Assembly (NCBI GenBank): GCA_036274495.1
Contig: DASUFP010000107.1
Span: 1-60,328, forward strand
Source of the DNA: DASUFP01 sp036274495
GTDB taxonomy: Bacteria > Bacteroidota > Bacteroidia > AKYH767-A > OLB10
DNA: 60,328 bases
Direction of reading: 5' to 3'
In this document: positions 1-9,709 of the stretch, one piece after another
Layout of the letters: every line of letters starts with the position of its first letter
Numbering within the stretch: position 1 is the first letter of the stretch
The notes under the pieces: generated by a model
The model's database searches: none
What the model saw: the letters and a program-made list of their open reading frames with translations, nothing else
What the model was told of the DNA's origin: nothing
Program-made: the position numbers and the translations under genes

Positions 1-296
1 ATTTATTTAACAGCTGTTTTGATATTACAACAGTAGGTATCGAATCGCCGGCTACTTCACTTGCAAATGTTTCAGTGTATCCAAATCCATCACATGATGT
101 TGTTACTATTCAGTTACCGGATGCGACCACCTCATATACTATTGAAATTTTTAATACCGGCGGCCAGCTGATTCAGCATGCAACAGGTGTGAAACAACGC
201 TATCAGTTTGATACATCACTATTGTCAAAAGGAATTTATTTATACAAAATCACAACTTCGGGCACTTCAACTTCGGGTAAGCTGGTGGTTCAGTAG
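1..296 (+). CDS. C-terminal fragment of a T9SS-secreted protein (5' end outside window)
   Basis: The reading frame is open from the window edge to the TAG at 294-296, so this is the 3' end of a longer gene. The last ~75 residues form a type IX secretion C-terminal sorting domain: a VYPNPSHD start, a hydrophobic IEIFNTGGQL core strand, GIYLYKI and the terminal GKLVVQ. Such domains send proteins through the outer membrane by the Por/T9SS machinery, where they are removed on export or surface attachment. The domain carrying the actual function lies upstream of the window and cannot be named. An ATG at 75 lies inside the sorting domain and is not a true start. A symmetric terminator follows directly. 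Confidence 0.85.
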   Translation, partial: LFNSCFDITTVGIESPATSLANVSVYPNPSHDVVTIQLPDATTSYTIEIFNTGGQLIQHATGVKQRYQFDTSLLSKGIYLYKITTSGTSTSGKLVVQ

Positions 297-301
297 CAGT
301 T

Positions 302-349
302 TAAAAAAGAAAAACGGCAGGTTGCACAATTACAATCTGCCGTTTTTTT
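302..349. terminator. Bidirectional intrinsic terminator between convergent genes
   Basis: A perfect 10-bp stem pairs 311-320 (AAAACGGCAG) with 337-346 (CTGCCGTTTT) around a 16-nt loop. It has an A-run before it and a T-run after it, so it can work on both strands. It separates the T9SS gene ending at 296 from the minus-strand gene ending at 363. Confidence 0.85.
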
Positions 350-362
350 ATACGCTTCAACA

Positions 363-2945
363 TTATTCTTTTATCACTCGTGTGGTAACAGTTGATCCGT
401 CGCTGACCATACGTAACAGGTAAACACCTTTGGGTAATCCGCTGATGTCGGTTTGTACCACACTTCCGGGAACATAATTACCCTTATAAACAGTTTTTAC
501 AACGCGACCCCGCATGTCGAGCAACGCCATCGACACAGACCCCTGCTGCACCTCTCTTGGAAGTATAAACAGCTGATCGCCGGCAGGCACCGGCCACACC
601 GCGAGTTGTTGCGTAGCCGACCATTCCGGCATACCGGTAGATGCCAAAAGGGTGTTTAGCGTAGTGTTGGTATAAATAGGTGCATTGTAATCAAAATAAA
701 TTGAAGCGGTGTTGTTGATTACAGTCCCATCAGGCAGTCCCTGAATGGGGTTAATCGAATATTCGATATACCCGTGACTCAACGGTTCGTTGGTGTTGCT
801 GTCGGGTAAATTAATATTGAAAAATTTCCAGACAATTACCCGGCCATTGGTGACTAACGTATAATTGTGACTTGCCGAACCAGGCAACAGCGTATTCATA
901 TCAAGGTTTTCGTCAAGGGTATCCTGAACCACAATATTAATTGCCGAAGCGGTGCCGGTATTTTGGAAATTAATATGATAATACAGGCGTGTATCGGGAG
1001 ATACATTTCCGTTAACGCCTGCACCTTCGGGATGCACCATTTTTTCGTTGGGGTCGTACGAGCCGATAACGGTTTTGTTGTAGGTATCAAAATTGTTGGT
1101 GAGGTCGGCATCGGTAAATCCTGTAAGCGGGGTAATCGATACCGAATTCAGCAGTTGTGTGCCAATGGGAACGGAAGCAGGCACATTAAACATTCCATGA
1201 AAAGAAGTTGCTTCTGCAGGTTTAAGTGAATCAGTTGTCCATGTTATGGTATGGCTGGTTGTATTGACCACGCCGGTGTTGGGCAGCGAAGAAAGAAAAG
1301 TCAGTGACGGATCGTAATTCATCACCACATCAACTTTTGAATTGTAAAAACCGGTATTCACCACACGCGCTGCCAGCGAGAAATCAAATCCGGGACGCGC
1401 TTCACTGTTCCCGTTTAATGTCACCTGCGGATCGCCGGCAACAGCACTGAAGAACCCGAACATGTTACTGGTAAAGTTCCCCCCTGAAGGGCTGTTCACT
1501 ACAATACTGTCAGGTGTAAAAGTGGGATTGCTGAGATTGTAATAAACCGGTTTCAACACAAAATTACCCGGAGGCACATCAATGCAGTAATTGCCTGTTG
1601 AACCGGAAAAAACATTGTATTCAAGTCCGGTAATGGTATTTAAAACATGAATGTTTACATTGGGCAACCTGCGGTCTACGGTTGCATTGTAGAGGCCATC
1701 CTGATCGTCGTCGAGATAGGTTAGTCCGCAGATGTGTGTGGTCAGCGCCGACAGTCCCCAGTTGTAATTGGGATGTCCGGTTCCGGTATTAAAATTTACA
1801 CTATAGTTGGATGATGCCGGGAACGTGCGAATGTATCCGGGATAACTTGTTAAGGAAACATTCGTGGATCCGTGCGGTACAAGAATACTGTAATTACCCG
1901 ATGCATCTGTTTTAACAGTGTATTGTGCTGCGGTGGATGCGCCCATGTATCCGCTTATGTTGCCGGTTGCCTTAATAACCAGGTTTGGAATTCCCGGCTC
2001 ACCCGCTTCTTTAATGCCATTGTAATTTAAATCGTTGTAAACAGTGCCGTAAATAGTATCCGGAATTATAGCACAGTCCTGTAAAAAAACCAGATGCGGT
2101 TTTATATCATAGCCGTTATTCGCATCATCGGCTTCAATAGTTAAATAGTCGCTTCCGGGAATATCTTTCTCAATTAACCCGGACGGAGATCCGCTGACAA
2201 GCGCGGCGGCACTCAGACCAAGATACCCTGTTACAAACCCTCCTGTATATGCAGGTCCGCTCGAAGCGGAAACAGCTACCGAATCACAGAAGGTGTTGTC
2301 AGAAACAAACCCGATTTCGAGATTTGGCAGTCCGTTGTTCACATGAATTTTTCTGCACACTTCACCATTGGCATTGGTGTTGAATAAAGGAGGATTGGAA
2401 GTAGTTATTACAAGACAAACAAGGTAATCGCCCGGTGCTGCATAGGTGTGCGAATCAAAGAGACTGCCGCCGGTAGATTGATTTCCGTCCCCAAAATCAT
2501 AATAGGCCGAAGTAAGAAAACCGGGACTCAGATAGGTGCCTGAGAAATCCATCGTTAGTCCGTTCGGGCTCACATCAAACTCCGGAAAAGGCATGTCGCC
2601 GGTTGAAAAAAAGATATTGCAATGCTGGCTCTCACAGCTGTCGCCGGTAACGGGATTGGTGGCCTTCATGGTAAGGCACAAATGATTGTACCCCATCGCC
2701 ATTATATCCTGCGTAGCCGGACCATAAACGGGAGTAGGGTTGTTGTTGACATCCCACCGGTATTCGTAAATGTGCCATCCGGGCAACAGCGAAGAAGAGT
2801 CAGCTTCGTACGAAACCGTTGCCGATCCGCCAAAAACATGGATGGCTGAAGTAATGCCACAGGTTTGAGAATAGGCGTTTCCGCTTAAAAGCGCAATAGA
2901 CAATAGTATTATCACGCCGCCGGTTCGAATAGATTGCTTTTTCAT
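363..2945 (-). CDS. Large multidomain T9SS cargo protein (PKD, SdrD-B-like, GSYDPNEK domain)
   Basis: An 860-residue secreted protein of unknown specific role, probably surface or adhesin-like. A signal peptide covers about residues 1-26 and ends in NAYSQ. A PKD-type beta-sandwich near 110-200 shows YYDFGDG and HTYAAPGDY. Two SdrD B-like / carboxypeptidase-regulatory-like modules follow (GTVYNDLNYNGIKEAGEPG near 300, and LDDDQDGLYN near 410). Around 640-770 is the GSYDPNEK...FQNTGTASA domain that often precedes sorting domains in Bacteroidota. The last ~80 residues are a T9SS sorting domain (VWPVPAGDQ, GVYLLRMV). The ATG at 2945 starts a clean signal peptide. It is convergent with the gene before it and divergent from the sialidase-like gene after it. 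The fold assignments are read by eye; the export route is well supported. Confidence 0.9.
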   Translation of the reverse strand: MKKQSIRTGGVIILLSIALLSGNAYSQTCGITSAIHVFGGSATVSYEADSSSLLPGWHIYEYRWDVNNNPTPVYGPATQDIMAMGYNHLCLTMKATNPVTGDSCESQHCNIFFSTGDMPFPEFDVSPNGLTMDFSGTYLSPGFLTSAYYDFGDGNQSTGGSLFDSHTYAAPGDYLVCLVITTSNPPLFNTNANGEVCRKIHVNNGLPNLEIGFVSDNTFCDSVAVSASSGPAYTGGFVTGYLGLSAAALVSGSPSGLIEKDIPGSDYLTIEADDANNGYDIKPHLVFLQDCAIIPDTIYGTVYNDLNYNGIKEAGEPGIPNLVIKATGNISGYMGASTAAQYTVKTDASGNYSILVPHGSTNVSLTSYPGYIRTFPASSNYSVNFNTGTGHPNYNWGLSALTTHICGLTYLDDDQDGLYNATVDRRLPNVNIHVLNTITGLEYNVFSGSTGNYCIDVPPGNFVLKPVYYNLSNPTFTPDSIVVNSPSGGNFTSNMFGFFSAVAGDPQVTLNGNSEARPGFDFSLAARVVNTGFYNSKVDVVMNYDPSLTFLSSLPNTGVVNTTSHTITWTTDSLKPAEATSFHGMFNVPASVPIGTQLLNSVSITPLTGFTDADLTNNFDTYNKTVIGSYDPNEKMVHPEGAGVNGNVSPDTRLYYHINFQNTGTASAINIVVQDTLDENLDMNTLLPGSASHNYTLVTNGRVIVWKFFNINLPDSNTNEPLSHGYIEYSINPIQGLPDGTVINNTASIYFDYNAPIYTNTTLNTLLASTGMPEWSATQQLAVWPVPAGDQLFILPREVQQGSVSMALLDMRGRVVKTVYKGNYVPGSVVQTDISGLPKGVYLLRMVSDGSTVTTRVIKE

Positions 2946-3093
2946 TCACTAAAACTAAAAATTCCTTCGATAAAACCAAAAAGAAATTGACCAAAGTGGC
3001 TTTTCATGTGGCGAATCAGCATGATGTAATCTTTTCTCCGGCCGTTGGATGTCACAATTAAAAACAGTACTTTTAAGAGATAATTTCCGAAAA

Positions 3094-4794
3094 ATGAAAA
3101 TAAACTATCTTTTGAAATGGCTCTTTGGGTTAACGGTTGCCGGCTTGTTAACGCCCCTGTTACTGGATGCGCAGCAGCGTCCTTCGCCTGCCGATAAAAA
3201 ACAGATGCACGTTGAAGCAGAAGACGACCCTTATCTGCCAAATGCCTTCGGCAATAAAAAAACGTCACCCGCATATACATACCAAACGCCCACATCCGCC
3301 AGGGTAACAGGAAGCACCATCTTTACCACGCAGGTGAATATCGACGGTGCGGGACAAAATATTATAGGCGATGCCGCAAACGAACCCAACATTGCAATAA
3401 ATGCGCTCAATACAAATCAAATTGTTATCGGATGGCGGCAGTTTGATAATGTAACAAGTAATTTCCGTCAGGCGGGATGGAGTCATACCAACGATGCAGG
3501 ACAAACATGGGTTTTTCCCGGACTCATTGAGCCCGGCATTTTTCGCTCCGACCCTGTACTTGATTACGACAACAACGGAGAGATTTATTATAACAGTCTT
3601 ACATCAACATTCGAATGCAAAGTTTTTAAGAGCGCCAACGGAGGTGCTTCGTGGAACAGCGGAACCGATGCCGCAGGCGGCGACAAACAATGGATGGCAA
3701 TCGACCGCACCGGAGGAATCGGTGAGGGGAATATTTATTCGGCGTGGACCTCGGCATACAGCACTTGTCTTCCCGGATTTCACACCCGCTCAACCGACGG
3801 AGGCCAGACGTATGAAAATTGCATTCTGGTTGACGGTGATCCCTTTTGGATGACGATGACAATAGGCAACAGTGGCGAATTGTTTATTGGCGGCGGTTCC
3901 GATTTATCGGATAGTTTAGTTGTTGTAAAATCATTGAATGCACAGATACCTGCATCCGTCATCAGCTGGGAACCTCCCGTGTATGTATCAATGGATGGGT
4001 ACCTGAACGGGTGGGGATTTATAAACCCGCAAGGACTCAACGGACAAGTTAATATTGATGTTGACCGTTCCAACGGACCGGGACAGGGAAATGTATACCT
4101 GCTTGCTCCGGTGACGCGTTTGTCGAATAATGATCCCGGTGATATTATGTTCAGCCGCAGTACCGATGGCGGACTTACCTGGAGTGCGCCCATTCGTGTA
4201 AACGACGATTCTTCTACCTTAAACATGCAATGGTTCGGCACCATGTCGGTTGCACCCAACGGCCGCATCGATGCTATTTGGCTCGACACACGCGAGTTTA
4301 CCGGCTCCGATTTCTCGGCACTTTACTACTCCTACTCTTACGATCAGGGGAACACCTGGTCGGTGAATGAAAAATTGTCACCCGACTTCGATCCGCACCT
4401 GGGATATCCTAACCAGGATAAGATGGGTGATTATTTTGATATGATTTCAGATAACACGGGAGCGCACCTGGCATGGGCCAACACCCTTAACGGCGAGGAG
4501 GATGTTTATTACAGCAGAATTATTCCGCCCTTACCCATCGGCATCACCGAAGTTTCGCCGGTTGCCAACATCAGCGTATTTCCAAATCCTGCAAGCGAAA
4601 CCATCACCGTTTCGGGTGCGCCGCATCAAACACAACTGCAATTGTATAATGTTTTGGGTTCCGTAATATATGCTGACGAGATGAATACCTCATCCCTTAC
4701 AATAAATGTTTCTGCATTTCCGGCCGGTGTATATATGCTCCGGTGCTCCGACAGCAATGGAAATACTTCGGTAAAAAAAGTTGTCATTAAATAA
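3094..4794 (+). CDS. Sialidase-like (BNR/Asp-box) beta-propeller, T9SS cargo
   Basis: A secreted protein of 566 residues built on a sialidase-like propeller. Five Asp-box motifs (S/T-x-D-x-G-x-T/S-W) are visible: HTNDAGQTW, SANGGASW, STDGGQTY, STDGGLTW and SYDQGNTW. Asp boxes are structural turns and do not prove glycosidase activity; the arginine triad of true sialidases was not identified. A hydrophobic signal segment (LLKWLFGLTVAGLLTPLLL) opens the protein, and a T9SS sorting domain starting VFPNPASE ends it with KKVVIK. An in-frame ATG lies 15 codons upstream at 3049, but the start at 3094 puts the signal peptide at the N-terminus and is preferred. The gene is divergent from the large T9SS gene at 2945. 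Confidence 0.85.
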   Translation: MKINYLLKWLFGLTVAGLLTPLLLDAQQRPSPADKKQMHVEAEDDPYLPNAFGNKKTSPAYTYQTPTSARVTGSTIFTTQVNIDGAGQNIIGDAANEPNIAINALNTNQIVIGWRQFDNVTSNFRQAGWSHTNDAGQTWVFPGLIEPGIFRSDPVLDYDNNGEIYYNSLTSTFECKVFKSANGGASWNSGTDAAGGDKQWMAIDRTGGIGEGNIYSAWTSAYSTCLPGFHTRSTDGGQTYENCILVDGDPFWMTMTIGNSGELFIGGGSDLSDSLVVVKSLNAQIPASVISWEPPVYVSMDGYLNGWGFINPQGLNGQVNIDVDRSNGPGQGNVYLLAPVTRLSNNDPGDIMFSRSTDGGLTWSAPIRVNDDSSTLNMQWFGTMSVAPNGRIDAIWLDTREFTGSDFSALYYSYSYDQGNTWSVNEKLSPDFDPHLGYPNQDKMGDYFDMISDNTGAHLAWANTLNGEEDVYYSRIIPPLPIGITEVSPVANISVFPNPASETITVSGAPHQTQLQLYNVLGSVIYADEMNTSSLTINVSAFPAGVYMLRCSDSNGNTSVKKVVIK

Positions 4795-4908
4795 AAGGAG
4801 TTTATAATAAGCGTAACAACATTTTACACTATTCTGCTTTGTGTGATGTGTGAAATGTAATTTGGTTACATTTACTTTCGCGTCAGCTTATACTGAAGCC
4901 CAGCTTGT

Positions 4909-6201
4909 ATGCTCGAACAAAATAACAAACGCCTTATACGGGCATGGACTACATACGACTGGTCCAATTCGGTTTACAACCTGATTGTTACCACAGCCAT
5001 TTTCCCCATTTACTACCTCGTTGCAACACGCAAAGCGTTTCAGGGCGATGTGGTAACTTTTTTTGATATGCAGGTTACCAATTCGGTGCTCTATACCTAT
5101 GCCATCTCCTTTTCGTTTATGATGATTGTTTTTTTATCGCCGGTTCTCTCGGGCATTGCCGACTACGGCGGAAAGAAAAAACGGTTTATGCAGTTTTTTA
5201 CCTACCTGGGTTCGTTGGCCTGTATGGGATTGTATTTTTTTACCGGAGAAAATATTGAGTACGGTATCATGTGTTCGGTACTGGCGAGCATAGGCTATGC
5301 CGGATCGCTTGTGTTTTACAATGGGTTCCTGCCTGTTGTTGCCTCCCCCGACCGCATGGACAAAGTAAGTGCTCAGGGTTTTGCAATGGGATATACCGGA
5401 AGTGTATTATTGCTGATTGTAAACCTTCTTATTTATCAGCACCCCGAAGTATTCGGATTTGAAAACGGCAATGCGGCTACACGTTTTGGTTTTTTACTGG
5501 TAGGTATCTGGTGGATGGGGTTCGCGCAGATTGCATTTTACTATCTCCGCGACAAGCCTACGGGCAACAAAATTACAGTACAAACACTGGGCAAAGGCAT
5601 TGGTGAACTAAAAAAAGTAATTGCCGAAGTAAGAGTACGCCGGGTGATACGGAGGTTTCTCATCTCCTTTTTTCTCTTCAGTATGGGAGTGCAAACGGTC
5701 ATGTTGCTGGCACCCTTGTTTGGCGATAAAATAATCGGGCTTGAAGCGGACGAGATGATCTACATTGTGTTGCTGCTGCAGATACTCGCCGTTTGCGGCG
5801 CCTTCTTTTTTGCATGGGCATCGCGCTTGCGCGGAAATGGATTTGCCATCAGCACTGCGCTTATTGTGTGGATTATCATTTGTATTTCGGGATACATCGT
5901 AAACGACAAATCGACCTTTTACATCCTCGCCTGTTTTCTCGGATTTGTGATGGGCGGCATCCAGTCCATTTCGCGCTCCACCTATTCCAAATTAATTCCG
6001 GAAGAAACACACGATACCGCTTCGTTTTTCAGCTTTTACGATATTACCGAAAAGCTGGCAATTGTAATCGGATCTTTTTCGTACGGACTCATCGATCAGC
6101 TTACCGGAAGCATGCGCAACAGCATGGTGTTTATGTCGGTGTTTTTTATCGGCGGATTTGTGATGCTGCAATTTACAAAACTCAAAGAGGCGACTAAATG
6201 A
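4909..6201 (+). CDS. MFS transporter, UMF1 / Atg22-like family
   Basis: A polytopic inner-membrane protein of 430 residues with about twelve hydrophobic segments. The N-terminus (RAWTTYDWSNSVYNLIVTTA) is the hallmark of the UMF1/vacuole-effluxer Atg22-like group of the major facilitator superfamily. A loop after the third segment has the MFS-type basic patch (ADYGGKKKRFMQ), and VMGGIQSISRSTYSKLIP near 347 is also typical. The substrate is unknown; yeast Atg22 exports amino acids from the vacuole, but that does not transfer directly. Its stop overlaps the start of the next gene by 4 nt, so the two are cotranscribed and probably translationally coupled. TACTTTCG at 4873-4880, one base off TAnnTTTG, may be its promoter. 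Confidence 0.88.
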   Translation: MLEQNNKRLIRAWTTYDWSNSVYNLIVTTAIFPIYYLVATRKAFQGDVVTFFDMQVTNSVLYTYAISFSFMMIVFLSPVLSGIADYGGKKKRFMQFFTYLGSLACMGLYFFTGENIEYGIMCSVLASIGYAGSLVFYNGFLPVVASPDRMDKVSAQGFAMGYTGSVLLLIVNLLIYQHPEVFGFENGNAATRFGFLLVGIWWMGFAQIAFYYLRDKPTGNKITVQTLGKGIGELKKVIAEVRVRRVIRRFLISFFLFSMGVQTVMLLAPLFGDKIIGLEADEMIYIVLLLQILAVCGAFFFAWASRLRGNGFAISTALIVWIIICISGYIVNDKSTFYILACFLGFVMGGIQSISRSTYSKLIPEETHDTASFFSFYDITEKLAIVIGSFSYGLIDQLTGSMRNSMVFMSVFFIGGFVMLQFTKLKEATK

Positions 6202-7532
6202 TTTACCGTTTTGCACGGAGAATTATTACGATTGCACTGCATATTTTTTTCCGAAAAATTGTGGTCACCGGCAAAGAGCACATTCCCGCCAAGGGACCCG
6301 TACTGCTGATAGCGAACCACCCGAATACCTTAATCGACCCGCTGATTGTTGCGTCGATCACACAACAGCAGATAGGCTTTGTTGCAAACGCAACCATCTA
6401 TTCAGTAAAATTTCTGACGCCTGTATTCAGGTATTTTCATGTGATACCCATTTACCGGAAAAAAGATGTAAAGCCGGGAGAGCAGCCCGATAACAAGGCG
6501 GCTTTCATCAAATGCCATGAGTACCTTTCGGGTGAGGGATCGCTGTTGATATTTCCTGAAGGATCGAGTCTGCACGAACTGAAACTGCGTGAAATAAAGA
6601 CAGGAACAGCCCGCATCGCATTAAGCTTTGAAGAAGAACATGATTTTGAAGGCGGCCTCACCATATTGCCCATCGCACTTGACTATTCCGACGCCATTCA
6701 GTTCAGAAGCATGGTTTCGGTAACTGTAGAAAAGCAAATCAGAGTTGCCGACTACAAGGAATTGTATCTGAAAAATAATGAGGAAGGCGTGCGGAAACTT
6801 ACCGCCGATATACAGCATATACTTGCACGGTATGTGCCTCAGACCAGTGGTAAGGAGATGGAAGACTTCCTGATAAAGGCACACCGCTTTTATACGGCTT
6901 ATGCCGAACCCGGCGCCGATTTATACCGCAACACCAGACGGTCGCTCGAGGTGAGAAAAAAATTGTCGGATGTACTGCAGTACATTCACACACATCAGCC
7001 CGAATTATATGAGGAGGCAAAACAAAAGGTTCAGCTTTTTTACAGCCGGCTCGATGCAGCGCACATTACCTCGGGGCTGCTCACCGATACCTTCCTGCAA
7101 AAGAACAAAGTGCTGGTATGTGCCGGATACATAACCACTTTTGTACTGCTGCTGCCCGTTTACCTCATAGGACTGCTGACTAACGGGTTGCCCTATATGC
7201 TGCCATCCGGAATATTCAACCTCTTTAACCTGGAAATAGAATACCGGGCATCGGCTATTCTGGGACTGGGGATGGTACTGTACCTGACATGCTACACTGC
7301 AGAAACATTGTTGTTCAGACATTTTATCACCACCGAAATGGTGCCAACACTGCTTTGGATGGCGCTGATGCCGTTATCGGGATTCGCGGCTATGTTTTAC
7401 TGGACCGAATTAAAACGCTTTGCAAGAGTAATTCGTTTTTATTTTAACATGAATGCAGGCGATAAAAATGAGTTGCTTCAGCTGCGCAACGAATTGCTTG
7501 CCATATTGCACCATCATCAGCCGGTTGTTTAA
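6198..7532 (+). CDS. 1-acylglycerol-3-phosphate acyltransferase (PlsC-like) with C-terminal membrane region
   Basis: Transfers an acyl chain to a lysophospholipid or related acceptor at the inner membrane. The catalytic HX4D motif is present as NHPNTLID at residues 34-41, and the glycerol-phosphate-binding FPEGSS motif follows near 119. The domain spans about 15-210. Residues 305-420 hold three or four hydrophobic segments not found in the basic ~240-residue PlsC, so this is the longer 444-residue form common in Bacteroidota. It starts inside the stop codon of the MFS gene (ATGA overlap), suggesting coupled expression, although a functional link between the two is not known. The fold and class are secure; the exact acceptor is not. 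Confidence 0.88.
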   Translation: MIYRFARRIITIALHIFFRKIVVTGKEHIPAKGPVLLIANHPNTLIDPLIVASITQQQIGFVANATIYSVKFLTPVFRYFHVIPIYRKKDVKPGEQPDNKAAFIKCHEYLSGEGSLLIFPEGSSLHELKLREIKTGTARIALSFEEEHDFEGGLTILPIALDYSDAIQFRSMVSVTVEKQIRVADYKELYLKNNEEGVRKLTADIQHILARYVPQTSGKEMEDFLIKAHRFYTAYAEPGADLYRNTRRSLEVRKKLSDVLQYIHTHQPELYEEAKQKVQLFYSRLDAAHITSGLLTDTFLQKNKVLVCAGYITTFVLLLPVYLIGLLTNGLPYMLPSGIFNLFNLEIEYRASAILGLGMVLYLTCYTAETLLFRHFITTEMVPTLLWMALMPLSGFAAMFYWTELKRFARVIRFYFNMNAGDKNELLQLRNELLAILHHHQPVV

Positions 7533-7635
7533 AAAATACCGGAAATAATTTGTGTTTCGGTGAAAACAACCAGAATGTACTATGAAGAAAGTAAATCACT
7601 TGTACAGGAGAAAGTTTTTGTAATCAATTCGTTTT

Positions 7636-7663
7636 TTTGATAGAAATATTTCTTCTAATTTTG
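7636..7663 (+). promoter_or_regulatory. Bacteroidota-type promoter for the alpha/beta hydrolase gene
   Basis: A perfect TAnnTTTG -7 box (TAATTTTG, 7656-7663) lies 22 nt before the ATG at 7686. TTTG at 7636-7639 is a candidate -33 box, with a slightly short 16-nt spacer. Confidence 0.6.
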
Positions 7664-7685
7664 ACTTAAACCAAAATCCTCAACC

Positions 7686-8732
7686 ATGAAAGTTGCAACT
7701 GTATTTGTCATAACAGCCCTCATTATACAAAGCTGTACCACTAAAGTGGAGACGCCGGCACCACAAGAGAACAACTATCTGAATTATTCGGGTATGAGTG
7801 ATAAACTCAGCGGAGGAGTGCGAATGATTCCGATTCAAACGCCAAAGGGTACCTTTAATGTGTGGACCAAACGCGTTGGAAACAATCCGAAAATAAAAGT
7901 GCTGTTACTGCACGGCGGCCCCGGTGCCACCCATGAATACCTTGAATGTTTCGATTCCTATTTCCCGAATGCGGGCATCGAATACTATTATTACGACCAG
8001 CTCGAATCGGCCTACAGCGACCAGCCCAACGACAGTAGTTTGTGGACCATCGAACGGTATGTGGATGAAGTGGAACAGGTGCGTCAGGCGTTAGGACTCG
8101 ACTCAACCAATTTTTACCTGCTGGGACACTCGTGGGGCGGCATACTGGCAATGGAGTACGCGCTCAAATACCAGCACAACCTCAAAGGATTAATTATTTC
8201 AAATATGGTATCGTCGATTCCCGCGTATCAGAAATATGCCGACGAGGTGCTGGCACCTCAGATGGACCCTGCTGTATTAAAGGAAATAAAAGAGCTGGAA
8301 GCTAAAAAAGACTATGCCAATCCGAGGTATGAGGAGCTGATCTTCACCCATTTTTATCCGGTACACATCTTACGCATGCCTCCCGATCAGTGGCCGAATC
8401 CGGTGAACAGGGCGTTTGCCAAAATAAACCAGGGCCTCTATGTAACCATGCAGGGACCGAGTGAATTTGGCGTTTCGGAAGATGCTAAAATGAAAAACTG
8501 GGACATCAGCGGTGAGCTGAATAAAATCAGTGTTCCAACACTTACCATTGGCGGTGCGTATGATACCATGGATCCGAAACACATGGAGTGGATTTCGAAA
8601 CAGGTTCAGCACGGCAGGTTTTTGTTGTGCCCCAATGGTTCGCACATGGACATGTACGACGATCAGGAGACCTACATGAACGGACTCATCGGATTTATTG
8701 AAGATGTAGCTCAGGGCAAACCGGTCAATTAA
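7686..8732 (+). CDS. Proline iminopeptidase-like alpha/beta hydrolase lipoprotein
   Basis: A 348-residue envelope lipoprotein. The N-terminal hydrophobic segment ends in a lipobox (IIQSC), so it is probably acylated at Cys17. The mature part is an alpha/beta hydrolase with the oxyanion motif HGGPGATHEY, which is characteristic of the proline iminopeptidase (S33) group, and the nucleophile elbow GHSWGG (Ser at about 155). DTMDPKHM near 296 and GSHMDMYDD near 318 supply plausible catalytic Asp and His. S33 enzymes remove N-terminal proline or act as other hydrolases, so the substrate is inferred only. It is a single-gene unit with its own TAnnTTTG promoter. Confidence 0.88.
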   Translation: MKVATVFVITALIIQSCTTKVETPAPQENNYLNYSGMSDKLSGGVRMIPIQTPKGTFNVWTKRVGNNPKIKVLLLHGGPGATHEYLECFDSYFPNAGIEYYYYDQLESAYSDQPNDSSLWTIERYVDEVEQVRQALGLDSTNFYLLGHSWGGILAMEYALKYQHNLKGLIISNMVSSIPAYQKYADEVLAPQMDPAVLKEIKELEAKKDYANPRYEELIFTHFYPVHILRMPPDQWPNPVNRAFAKINQGLYVTMQGPSEFGVSEDAKMKNWDISGELNKISVPTLTIGGAYDTMDPKHMEWISKQVQHGRFLLCPNGSHMDMYDDQETYMNGLIGFIEDVAQGKPVN

Positions 8733-8885
8733 CAGTATCTTGCCGCAGAAATCAAAGAGTTGGTGGTACGCGTAAATAACTAACGTATCGCCCCTGACCG
8801 TGATATGTATTGTAATCGGGAGATTTTATAATTGAATGAATAGCTGCGCGACAAAAAGATGCATTTTAATCAGGATTGAGGCTGA

Positions 8886-9644
8886 ATGAAACTACTGGTT
8901 TTTATTTTTCTGGTTGTAACGTTTACCGATGCTATGTCGCAGGACACCCTGCGGCATGCGAACAATCCTGACGGAAGCCGGACATTTGTACTGGTGCAGG
9001 GCAGCGACACATTGCTGAAAGGGGTTTATGCAAATGGCGTAACCGAATCGGTTGTGAAGCAAATCGGCGGGGTGCCATCGGGACTGTATACCCGTTATTA
9101 CGAGAACGGAAAAAAAATGTGGGAGCGTCAGCTGGTAAAAAGTTTACCCGAAGGACGGTCGGTGTTTTACAATTCAAAGGGAAAGCGCATCGCGGAGTTA
9201 ATGTACGAAAGAGGCGTTATAACGGACACCACCTATGTGAAGCCGGGGATACATTTGATTATAGGTAGGCTGACTTTTACCTCAAAAGTGTATGGTGGCG
9301 TGGAGCGCGAGGACGGCGGAAGCAACATCACCGAAAATTCGGGACCCTACCGCCATCAGAAAATGTTTACCATCCGTGTTGACAGCACCGGGGCTCCTAA
9401 AAAACTGTGCACGTTTACCAGCGACCGCAACGGAGATTTTATAACGCTTGTTCCCGACGCATCCATAGGCTTTTTTACCGAGGAAACGGATATTGCCAAC
9501 ATACCGCCGGGTGCATTTTGTCCGCCCTCTGCCATGCGTATGAGCGGAAATGACGGGTGGAGCATGACCGGACCACTGCACGTTAACGGCCGTTCCATTG
9601 TGGTGTTCGACATAAATTATTTTTCAATCGGATACGCTCCATAG
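8886..9644 (+). CDS. Exported MORN-repeat (YwqK-like) protein of unknown function
   Basis: A 252-residue protein with a signal peptide ending DAMSQ. Residues 50-115 contain MORN-variant/YwqK-type repeats (GLYTRYYENGKKMWERQ, then EGRSVFYNSKGKR). The second half (about 120-252), starting GIHLIIGRLTFTSKVYGGV, resembles the carboxypeptidase-regulatory-like beta-sandwich proteins common in Bacteroidota, but this is a weak match. No catalytic motif is seen. It lies alone between two unrelated genes on the same strand, and the role is unknown. Confidence 0.75.
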   Translation: MKLLVFIFLVVTFTDAMSQDTLRHANNPDGSRTFVLVQGSDTLLKGVYANGVTESVVKQIGGVPSGLYTRYYENGKKMWERQLVKSLPEGRSVFYNSKGKRIAELMYERGVITDTTYVKPGIHLIIGRLTFTSKVYGGVEREDGGSNITENSGPYRHQKMFTIRVDSTGAPKKLCTFTSDRNGDFITLVPDASIGFFTEETDIANIPPGAFCPPSAMRMSGNDGWSMTGPLHVNGRSIVVFDINYFSIGYAP

Positions 9645-9709
9645 GTTAAGCGGGAGCTCTTTGTAAATTGAAAAAATAATTGTAGCATTGAAATAAATTC
9701 TCCGCCATC

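Noticed and set aside
3780..4289. A 169-residue minus-strand open frame
   Set aside because: Antisense to the Asp-box gene; Ser/Pro-rich shadow composition.
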